Source: Candidatus Iainarchaeum sp. (GTDB taxonomy: Archaea; Iainarchaeota; Iainarchaeia; Iainarchaeales; GCA-2688035). From it: a DNA stretch of 10,539 nt. The notes under the pieces are model-generated. The model was given only the letters and a program-made list of their open reading frames with translations, was not told where the DNA came from and ran no database searches. The translations under genes were made by a program, and so were the position numbers. Positions 1 through 4,809 of this stretch are shown here, one piece after another. Numbering within the stretch: position 1 is the first letter of the stretch; the number at the start of each line of letters is the position of its first letter. Location of the stretch: NCBI GenBank assembly GCA_016931555.1, contig JAFGEM010000122.1:1-10539 (forward strand), given 5' to 3'.

Positions 1-6
1 AGTGAT
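1..6 (+). promoter_or_regulatory. Ribosome binding site of the protease gene
   Basis: AGTGAT, a match to the archaeal GGTGAT-type Shine-Dalgarno core, lies 5 nt before TTG at 12. The same core at similar spacing precedes ftsZ and the basic protein at 7944, which supports the TTG start. Confidence 0.5.
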
Positions 7-11
7 TTTTT

Positions 12-1424
12 TTGGAACCAATTGAAATGCTGTTCTGGGCGCTTGCAATACTCGTTTTTTTGCTTCTCCCGACTTTTTTGTTCAAGCGCTTTACAAAATC
101 GCCCACTTTTTATTTTGGAACTATCTTTAAGACAACAAGATTTCTTCCTCTCTTTGACAAGTTTGCAAAATACAGGCGCTTTCTAAATCTCTTTGCAGAT
201 ATTGGATTGGTTTTGGGTTTTGGTGCAATTGGAGTGGACTATTTAATCGGAAGAAAGCAGGGCAAGAAAATAAGGTTGTTATTGTTTTTTTTAAGTGCTT
301 TCTTTTTATTCGAATTTTTCATTCTCTTTTTTGAATTTCTCCTAACAAATCCTTTTATAGAAAAATTCAATCTTTTGCTTTCCCTTGGTTTTGCAGTAAT
401 GGGCTTTGCCGGTTTTCTCTTTATTTCACTTGCTGCCTATGCAATTTTTATTATTGAAAGTGCTATTGCGGGAGAACAATCCTGCCCCGGAGTTGCACCA
501 ATAATCCCTGGTTTGGAAATTCCAAAAATTGGCTTGCAGGTTCCTCTTCATGGTTGGATTTCAATCCTAATTATTTTAGTTTTGCATGAGGGAATGCACG
601 GAGTGTTAATGAGAAAAGCCAAGGCAAAGATAAAAAGTGCAGGAGTTCTCTTGCTTGGCTTGTTTCCCATAGGCGCGTTTGTAGAGCCTGATGAACCCAA
701 CTTTCAAAAGATCCCTGAGAAAGAGCAGCTGCGTGTTTATGCTGCGGGCCCAATGGCAAACATTATTACAAGCCCGCTGATATTTTTAGTTGCATTATTT
801 TTCTCGCTTGCAATTGTCAATCCTCTTTTTGGACCGTTCGAGAGCCAGGAGTATGACAGAGTTGTAGATGGTGTTGTAATTGCGACTGTTGATCAAAACA
901 TTGTTTTTTGCGGGCGTGTTTATGAAGGCCCTGCATTTGGAAAGCTTGAGCCAGGAATGCTTGTAAAGAAAATTAATGGAAAAGATGTTGAAAATGTGTT
1001 GGATTTAGGGAGAGAAATTACTGCTTCTGGGGTGTTGAATCCGTTTACCATTACAGTGGAAAAAGATGGCGCTGTAGAGGAAGTTACTATAATCCCAACA
1101 GAGATGGGCTCTATAGGTTTTAAAGTAATGGAAAAAAAGCGCGCTGGCCAAGATTTTTCACAGGAATACAACCTTCTTTCAAATCTAGTTGAAACCGTAA
1201 CCAGTTTCCTCCGTTGGTTTTTCTTGCTTTCGCTTGTAGTTGGAATGGTCAATTTTTTGCCAATGTCTCCATTCGACGGTGGAAAAATTGCAAAAGTAAT
1301 GCTGTTGCCTTACTTTGGTTTTTTGAAAATGAGCAAAGAGGATACTGAAAAATTTATTGGGCGCTTGTTCCTCTGGATACTATTGATTCTGCTTGCATTG
1401 AATGCGCTTCCGTTCTTTTTGTAA
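12..1424 (+). CDS. Site-2-type membrane metalloprotease (M50 family) with inserted PDZ-like domain
   Basis: Predicted intramembrane zinc protease of the S2P/M50 class, which cleaves substrates within or next to a transmembrane segment. Hydrophobic segments lie near residues 5-25, 62-78, 88-112, 120-150 and 182-200. The zinc site HEGMH is at residues 192-196, and the second motif NFLPMSPFDGG is at 414-424, where Asp422 should be the third zinc ligand. A PDZ-like region fills about 285-370 (GPAFGKLEPGMLVKKINGKDV), between the two catalytic halves. GAFVEPDEPNF follows the first motif, as in archaeal members. An in-frame TGA at 3-5 shows that the gene begins inside the window. TTG at 12 is preferred because AGTGAT (1-6) sits 5 nt before it; ATG at 27 is the alternative. 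The gene converges on ftsZ. Family assignment is firm; the substrate is unknown. Confidence 0.93.
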   Translation: MEPIEMLFWALAILVFLLLPTFLFKRFTKSPTFYFGTIFKTTRFLPLFDKFAKYRRFLNLFADIGLVLGFGAIGVDYLIGRKQGKKIRLLLFFLSAFFLFEFFILFFEFLLTNPFIEKFNLLLSLGFAVMGFAGFLFISLAAYAIFIIESAIAGEQSCPGVAPIIPGLEIPKIGLQVPLHGWISILIILVLHEGMHGVLMRKAKAKIKSAGVLLLGLFPIGAFVEPDEPNFQKIPEKEQLRVYAAGPMANIITSPLIFLVALFFSLAIVNPLFGPFESQEYDRVVDGVVIATVDQNIVFCGRVYEGPAFGKLEPGMLVKKINGKDVENVLDLGREITASGVLNPFTITVEKDGAVEEVTIIPTEMGSIGFKVMEKKRAGQDFSQEYNLLSNLVETVTSFLRWFFLLSLVVGMVNFLPMSPFDGGKIAKVMLLPYFGFLKMSKEDTEKFIGRLFLWILLILLALNALPFFL

Positions 1425-1439
1425 AACTAGTGTGAAATT

Positions 1440-1477
1440 AAAAAAATAGAAAAAATTGGCAGTTTTCCAACTGCCGA
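1440..1477 (-). terminator. Hairpin plus T-run terminator of ftsZ
   Basis: GGCAGTT (1458-1464) and AACTGCC (1469-1475) form a perfect 7-bp stem around a TTCC loop. It is extended by one G-U and one A-U pair. On the - strand the hairpin is followed by T6 and T7 runs split by a few bases, just past the ftsZ stop. The + strand has no T-run after the hairpin, so it appears to serve ftsZ and not the converging protease gene. Confidence 0.7.
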
Positions 1478-1486
1478 ATTACTGTC

Positions 1487-2554
1487 CTATAATGAGCTGA
1501 GTCCGAAGTCTCCGCGTTCTGATCTTGAGGATGCCCTTTCAACCTGTGCTCCGCGTATGTATGGGCTGTGCACTCCAGTGAATATTGTTATTACTTCAAT
1601 CTTGTTCTCAAATGTTGGGTCTACTCTTGCTCCCCATATTACTGTTGCTTTTGGATCGACTCTCTCTGTTAGCATTTCTCCGACTGCGTTTGCCTCTCCG
1701 AGCGTTAGCTCCGGGCCTCCTGTAATGTGGATTAATGCGCCTGTTGCTCCTGCAATGTCAACGTCCAAGAGAGCGTTCTTTAGAGTATCGTCAACAACTT
1801 CGTTTACTCTGTCTACTGATTTGCTTTCTCCGACTGCAATTACTGACAGCCCTTGGTTTGTCATTACGCTTCGCACATCAGCGTAATCCAAGTTAATCAA
1901 TGACGGCTGTGTTATTGTTTCTGTGATTCCTCTAACTGTTCTTGCTGTTACTTCGTCAGCAACTTTGAATGCGTCCTGTATTGGCAGGTTTGGAACCAAT
2001 TCAACTAACCTGTTGTTGTCAATAACAACTACAGTGTCTGTCACTCCTCTCAGGGCTTCAATTCCTTCCTCTGCTTTTATTAGGCGTGCTTTTTCCAAAG
2101 CAAAGGGATAGGTTACCATTGCAATTACTATTGCTCCCTGTTCTTTTGCTATTTGGGCTATGATTGGGCTTGCTCCGGTTCCTGTTCCTCCGCCCATTCC
2201 TGCGCTCAGGAATAGCATGTCTACTTGTGACATTATTTCTTCAAGTGCAGTTCTGCTGACTTCTGCTGCTTTTGCCCCGATTTCTGGATAGCCTCCTGCT
2301 CCTAATCCTCTTGTCACGCTTTTTCCAATAAGTATTTTTGTTAGTTCGTCGTTGATTATTGCTAAGTGCTGTTTGTCTGTATTTACTGCTGCTAATTGTG
2401 CTCCGGCAATTCCCATGTTTGCTATTCTGTTTACTGCGTTGCATCCTGCTCCGCCGACTCCAATAACCATTATTTTTGGGCTTCCAAAGTCGTCTATTTT
2501 ATCGTCGTCTGATTTCGCTACTTTTGTTACAGCGTTTTCAATTAATGTTTTCAA
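1487..2554 (-). CDS. ftsZ: Cell division GTPase FtsZ
   Basis: Tubulin-like GTPase that polymerises into the cytokinetic ring. With the TTG start the protein has 355 residues. The nucleotide-binding loop VGGAGCNAV begins near residue 33, the tubulin signature GGGTGTG is at 121-127, and the T7 synergy loop NLDYADV is at 221-227 with both catalytic aspartates (223, 226). The GTPase and C-terminal domains look complete. After the last domain strand there is only a short tail ending FGLSSL, without an obvious hydrophobic/basic partner-binding peptide. GTG at 2563 would add three residues, but it lies inside the Shine-Dalgarno sequence GGGGTGAT, so TTG at 2554, 4 nt beyond it, is the better start. 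The gene is monocistronic, with its own terminator and no division-gene neighbour in view. It is a true FtsZ and not the CetZ type, judging from the conserved T7 loop. Confidence 0.96.
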   Translation of the reverse strand: MKTLIENAVTKVAKSDDDKIDDFGSPKIMVIGVGGAGCNAVNRIANMGIAGAQLAAVNTDKQHLAIINDELTKILIGKSVTRGLGAGGYPEIGAKAAEVSRTALEEIMSQVDMLFLSAGMGGGTGTGASPIIAQIAKEQGAIVIAMVTYPFALEKARLIKAEEGIEALRGVTDTVVVIDNNRLVELVPNLPIQDAFKVADEVTARTVRGITETITQPSLINLDYADVRSVMTNQGLSVIAVGESKSVDRVNEVVDDTLKNALLDVDIAGATGALIHITGGPELTLGEANAVGEMLTERVDPKATVIWGARVDPTFENKIEVITIFTGVHSPYIRGAQVERASSRSERGDFGLSSL

Positions 2555-2558
2555 AAAT

Positions 2559-2566
2559 ATCACCCC
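2559..2566 (-). promoter_or_regulatory. Shine-Dalgarno site of ftsZ, decides the start
   Basis: GGGGTGAT on the - strand contains the full GGTGAT core, 4 nt before TTG at 2554. The upstream in-frame GTG is part of this site, so it is unlikely to be the initiator. Confidence 0.7.
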
Positions 2567-2619
2567 TTTTTCCCCTTTCTTGAGAAAAAAATTATTGTTG
2601 TTAATATTACTGCGTAAGT

Positions 2620-2630
2620 GCTTAATATAG
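2620..2630 (-). promoter_or_regulatory. Possible box A promoter element of ftsZ
   Basis: CTATATTAAG on the - strand is a partial match to archaeal box A. It lies about 70 nt before the TTG start, which would give a 5' leader of roughly 40 nt containing the Shine-Dalgarno site. The rest of 2567-2811 is AT-rich and gene-free; I see no RNA gene in it. A second AT-rich patch at 2749-2760 could also be promoter-like on either strand. Confidence 0.3.
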
Positions 2631-2811
2631 GTTCCTTTTTATGTATAAAGGCAAGATTACGCTTTTTTCCGAAAAAATAGACGAAAAAGCAACAAAAACC
2701 GAATTTTATCCAAAATGTTAATAGATTTCAGCGATAACAAGGCAATGTAAATTTAAAAAGTGTAATAATCTGCTTTTTTTCTAATTAAAAGGTTTTTTAT
2801 GGCTTATTGGG

Positions 2812-3414
2812 TTATTTGTGTCTTTTTAATTCTTTTTTTATTTGTCTTTTTTCTGTTGTTCTTTTTGCACGTGGTTTTCTGCGAAAACCTGTTCTCTGGC
2901 CTATTGTTCCCTGCTCTGAACGAATAAGCTTTCCATTCGGGCAATAGAATGTAATAAATTCCATTGGAAAGGTTCGCGCACAGACATCCCTGTAACTCCC
3001 ATAGCCAATTATTCTTGCATTTTCAGCCAAACTCAAATTCGCGCGTTTTAATTTAGTATTGGCATCTGTTGCAATAGTCTGTGGCAAAAAACCCTCTGCT
3101 ACCAAAGCGCGTTTCTTCATTATCCTGCGCATCCAATCCTCAAATCGCATTTCGAGCACCTGCAGTTTATCCAAACCCCTTTGGGTATAACCTCCTAATT
3201 TTTCCTCTGCCAAATCCCGTGTCATTACAGGAGTTTTCACAAGAACAATAACAGAATTTGGCTCAGTCTGGGCCCGCTTTACAACGGGCTTTAACACGCG
3301 TTCAAAATAAATTTCCATGGCTTCTGTTGAATTTCTCCATCCGCGCTTTCCATAAGCAATAGTATAGCCCGGATGCGTAATCCAATAAATAGTATTAATT
3401 TCACGCACAGCCAT
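2812..3414 (-). CDS. Unrecognised basic protein, 200 residues
   Basis: I do not recognise a family. The N-terminus (about 5-70) is compact and aromatic, with INTIYWITHPGYTIAYG and then a helix-strand stretch ending SVIVLVKTPVMT. The middle is charged and probably helical, including LQVLEMRFEDWMRRIMKKRAL. A further small segment (IGYGSYRDVCARTFPMEFITFYC) precedes a strongly basic tail of about 30 residues rich in Lys and Arg, which could contact nucleic acid or ribosomes (inference). There are no signal peptide, membrane segments or zinc-ligand clusters. ATG at 3414 is chosen because a box A (TTTAATAA, 3445-3438) is centred about 27 nt upstream, as expected for a leaderless transcript; a TTG 21 nt further upstream is possible. 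The gene is divergent from tRNA-Asn. Confidence 0.8.
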   Translation of the reverse strand: MAVREINTIYWITHPGYTIAYGKRGWRNSTEAMEIYFERVLKPVVKRAQTEPNSVIVLVKTPVMTRDLAEEKLGGYTQRGLDKLQVLEMRFEDWMRRIMKKRALVAEGFLPQTIATDANTKLKRANLSLAENARIIGYGSYRDVCARTFPMEFITFYCPNGKLIRSEQGTIGQRTGFRRKPRAKRTTEKRQIKKELKRHK

Positions 3415-3437
3415 GCAAAAAAATTGAATCAACAAGC

Positions 3438-3445
3438 TTATTAAA
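3438..3445 (-). promoter_or_regulatory. Box A promoter, leaderless mRNA of the 2812-3414 gene
   Basis: TTTAATAA on the - strand is centred about 27 nt before ATG at 3414. This places the expected transcription start at or next to the start codon. Confidence 0.5.
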
Positions 3446-3460
3446 CTTTAACTCACTAAT

Positions 3461-3470
3461 TTCTTTATCC
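3461..3470 (+). promoter_or_regulatory. Possible box A of tRNA-Asn
   Basis: TTCTTTATCC lies about 28 nt before the first tRNA nucleotide at 3494. This spacing is typical of archaeal tRNA promoters, but the sequence match is weak. Confidence 0.35.
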
Positions 3471-3508
3471 CCTTGTCTTGAAGTTCATTAAATGCCCAAG
3501 TAGCTCAG

Positions 3509-3548
3509 ACAAAGTTAAGTTAACGTTTGTTGGCTTGCTTTGGGGTTA
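3509..3548 (+). other. D-loop intron of tRNA-Asn (position 15/16), relaxed BHB
   Basis: This 40-nt intron follows tRNA nucleotide G15. Exon GCTC (3503-3506) pairs with intron GGGT (3543-3546), including two G-U pairs. The two 3-nt bulges are AG|A and TA|T. The inner helix is CAAAG (3510-3514) with CTTTG (3538-3542), and the intron core folds into a further 8-bp hairpin closed by a GTTT loop (3517-3524 with 3529-3536). There is no outer exon helix, so this is a relaxed form of the splice motif. The boundaries come from this fold and from the perfect D-loop left after removal. Confidence 0.85.
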
Positions 3549-3570
3549 TAGGTAGAGCGCTCGGCTGTTA

Positions 3571-3623
3571 AAAAAAAATTAAAACCTAACAGCAGGTGCC
3601 TTCCTTAAGAAGGTTTTACGGTG
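3571..3623 (+). other. Anticodon-loop intron of tRNA-Asn (position 37/38), canonical BHB
   Basis: This 53-nt intron follows A37. Exon CTGT (3565-3568) pairs with intron ACGG (3618-3621), the bulges are TA|A and TG|A, and the inner helix AAAA (3572-3575) pairs with TTTT (3614-3617). The outer helix is the anticodon stem. An internal hairpin CCTTC/GAAGG lies in the intron body near its 3' side. Confidence 0.92.
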
Positions 3624-3665
3624 ACCGAAAGGTCGGTGGTTCAAGTCCACCCTTGGGCGTTAAAC

Positions 3666-3672
3666 TTTTTTT
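3666..3672 (+). terminator. T-run terminator after tRNA-Asn
   Basis: Seven consecutive T begin 6 nt after the tRNA 3' end. Oligo-T without a hairpin is the usual archaeal termination signal. Confidence 0.55.
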
Positions 3673-3684
3673 AGAAAAAAAGGT

Positions 3685-3723
3685 TAGCGAAAAAAAGGCT
3701 TGTTGCGCAGGTATTGTTCGCTA
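3685..3723 (+). other. Inverted repeat upstream of the small lipoprotein gene
   Basis: TAGCGAA (3685-3691) is complementary to TTCGCTA (3717-3723), with a 25-nt loop. It lies between the tRNA terminator and the promoter at 3741. It could be an operator or a chance repeat; nothing else in 3673-3740 suggests a gene. Confidence 0.3.
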
Positions 3724-3740
3724 GCGCTCACAACCGCAAG

Positions 3741-3750
3741 TTTTTTATTC
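3741..3750 (+). promoter_or_regulatory. Box A promoter, leaderless mRNA of the small lipoprotein gene
   Basis: TTTTTTATTC is centred about 27 nt before ATG at 3772. This fits a transcript that begins at the start codon and supports that start over the longer reading frame. Confidence 0.5.
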
Positions 3751-3771
3751 AACAAATTCCTTTTTCAATGC

Positions 3772-4104
3772 ATGGAATCAATTATTTTGCTTTGTGCTTT
3801 TCTCATTGCATTGATTGTCTTCAGCGGTTGCCCGCAGCCAAGTTTGGAGTGCGGGCAGGTTAGCTCTTTTGAGGAAGAGCTTGAATGCGGAATGATGCCC
3901 TCGCAACAGTTATACCCTTTGGGCGGCAGCTCGGATATTGTAATGCCCCCACAATATTTTGTGTGTATGCAATACGCTACATGCGATGTTGTCGGGGGAG
4001 AATGCAAAAAAGTCATTGACGGGCCGTATGACGAGTGCTTTGAATACTGCATTGCAAACACATACGAAGAATGCATTCAAATGTATGGTTCTAAAGAACA
4101 ATAA
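3772..4104 (+). CDS. Small cysteine-rich lipoprotein
   Basis: 110 residues. A hydrophobic signal (MESIILLCAFLIALIVFSGC) ends in a lipobox-like FSGC, which predicts export and anchoring of the mature chain by a lipidated cysteine at about residue 20. The mature part of roughly 90 residues holds eight more cysteines, six of them clustered in the last half as FVC, ATC, GEC, DEC, EYC and EEC. That suggests an extracellular fold held by disulfides (inference). No family is recognised. The reading frame is open for 24 codons further upstream, but ATG at 3772 is preferred because it starts the signal peptide directly and has a box A at leaderless spacing. The next gene starts 12 nt after the stop, so the two are probably cotranscribed. 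Confidence 0.8.
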   Translation: MESIILLCAFLIALIVFSGCPQPSLECGQVSSFEEELECGMMPSQQLYPLGGSSDIVMPPQYFVCMQYATCDVVGGECKKVIDGPYDECFEYCIANTYEECIQMYGSKEQ

Positions 4105-4107
4105 TTT

Positions 4108-4114
4108 GGTGGTG
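4108..4114 (+). promoter_or_regulatory. Ribosome binding site of the decapeptide-repeat gene
   Basis: GGTGGTG lies just before TTG at 4117, in the 12-nt gap after the preceding stop codon. It supports translation from TTG within a two-gene transcript. Confidence 0.5.
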
Positions 4115-4116
4115 CT

Positions 4117-4737
4117 TTGAGAAAAATTGTTAAGCGTGTTGTTGTTGCGCGCAGGCGCGCAAAGGCAGTGGGGAGAATGCCGCGCGCAGAAGCAGATGTT
4201 GTTATTGTGCAGGCGGCGAAAACAAGTTCTCCAGCAGAGCATCTAATAAAAAACGGTTTTACCCTTGCACGGCTTCTGGCAAAAGGCTATGGCCCAAAAA
4301 GGCTTTTCAAGCTGGGAATTGGCCTGCTTCAAATGCGCGAACTTGGATTCAGTGCGCGAAAACTATTGAATTCAGGTTTTACTCCGCTTCAGCTGAGGAA
4401 AGCAGGGTTTCCGGGTCTGGAATTAAAAAAGGCAGGCGTAGACAATAAAACGCTTAAAGAAATAGGCGTAACAGCATTGGAATTAAAAAAATTTGATGTA
4501 AACAAAAGGGAATTAAAAAATTTGATTGCGCTTGCGCGCGAACTAAAGGCATTTGGAACACCAAACAAGGAGCTCGCGCGCTCTTTTTTTGAAATAGCTG
4601 ATTTGTGGGCGCACGGAGTGCCTGCACGCGAACTCAAAAAAGCCGGCTTTACAGCCTCTGATTTGAAACACGCGGGTTTGACAAGAGAAGAATTGAAGAG
4701 AATAGGCTTTTCAGAGGCAGAAATCAGTAAATCCTAA
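4117..4737 (+). CDS. Decapeptide-repeat (solenoid-like) protein
   Basis: 206 residues. A basic N-terminus of about 39 residues, rich in Arg and Lys, is followed by sixteen 10-residue repeats with no insertion or deletion (residues 40-199) and a partial unit to the end. The consensus is x-x-x-L-K-K-x-G-F-T. The leucine at unit position 4 (once Met) is almost invariant, Gly at 8 is frequent, and an aromatic or aliphatic residue occupies 9. Units 10 and 12 (KRELKNLIAL, NKELARSFFE) have lost the glycine. Such short leucine/glycine periodicity implies a repeating superhelix used for binding, but I cannot assign a fold or partner. There is no signal peptide, so it is probably cytoplasmic. The start is TTG after a GGTGGTG site. 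Similar AGF-type decapeptide repeats occur in unrelated proteins elsewhere (general recollection, not checked). Confidence 0.88.
   Translation: MRKIVKRVVVARRRAKAVGRMPRAEADVVIVQAAKTSSPAEHLIKNGFTLARLLAKGYGPKRLFKLGIGLLQMRELGFSARKLLNSGFTPLQLRKAGFPGLELKKAGVDNKTLKEIGVTALELKKFDVNKRELKNLIALARELKAFGTPNKELARSFFEIADLWAHGVPARELKKAGFTASDLKHAGLTREELKRIGFSEAEISKS
4234..4713 (+). repeat. Sixteen in-frame 30-bp units coding the decapeptide repeats
   Basis: The 480 bp encode units such as AEHLIKNGFT, ARKLLNSGFT, ALELKKFDVN, ARELKKAGFT and REELKRIGFS in constant register. DNA units have diverged more than the protein pattern, which points to old duplications kept by selection on the protein. Confidence 0.85.
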
Positions 4738-4779
4738 CAGAAAAAAATGCCCACCCAAAATAATTGGTTAATATTAGTT

Positions 4780-4788
4780 TTTTATACT
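4780..4788 (+). promoter_or_regulatory. Box A promoter, leaderless mRNA of the large lipoprotein gene
   Basis: TTTTATACT is centred about 25 nt before ATG at 4810. It argues for that start over an in-frame ATG at 4747, and for a transcript separate from the upstream repeat-protein gene. Confidence 0.6.
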
Positions 4789-4809
4789 AGTTTGTTTCTT
4801 TTAATAAAC

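Larger units (their letters stand above)
3494..3659 (+). tRNA. tRNA-Asn(GTT) with two introns
   Basis: Removing 3509-3548 and 3571-3623 leaves a 73-nt tRNA. The acceptor GCCCAAG (3494-3500) pairs perfectly with CTTGGGC (3652-3658), and the discriminator is G3659. The D-stem is GCTC/GAGC with D-loop AGTAGGTA. The anticodon loop is CTGTTAA, giving anticodon GTT (3567-3569). The variable loop is AGGTC, and the T-stem GGTGG/CCACC encloses TTCAAGT. No CCA is encoded. The anticodon stem CTCGG/CCGAA has a C-A mismatch at the base pair 27:43. The gene is divergent from the 2812-3414 gene. Identity rests on the GTT anticodon and good global pairing. Confidence 0.95.

Noticed and set aside
12..2554. 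Functional operon of the membrane protease and FtsZ
   Set aside because: The genes converge and ftsZ has its own terminator, so they are only neighbours.
2567..2811. Non-coding RNA gene between ftsZ and the 2812-3414 gene
   Set aside because: The region is AT-rich with no stable fold, box C/D motifs or conserved pattern that I can see.
3532..3541. GGCTTGCTTT shared by the tRNA-Asn D-loop intron and hairpin copy 2 (7334-7343)
   Set aside because: A 10-nt match without the rest of the element (no GCCTTT arm or TGGGAAAA tail) can arise by chance.
3700..3771. Longer start for the small lipoprotein
   Set aside because: The added 24 residues would precede and spoil the signal peptide, and the region holds the box A for the ATG at 3772.
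4747..4809. Upstream ATG start for the large lipoprotein
   Set aside because: The extension overlaps the box A TTTTATACT, and ATG at 4810 begins a clean lipoprotein signal at leaderless spacing.
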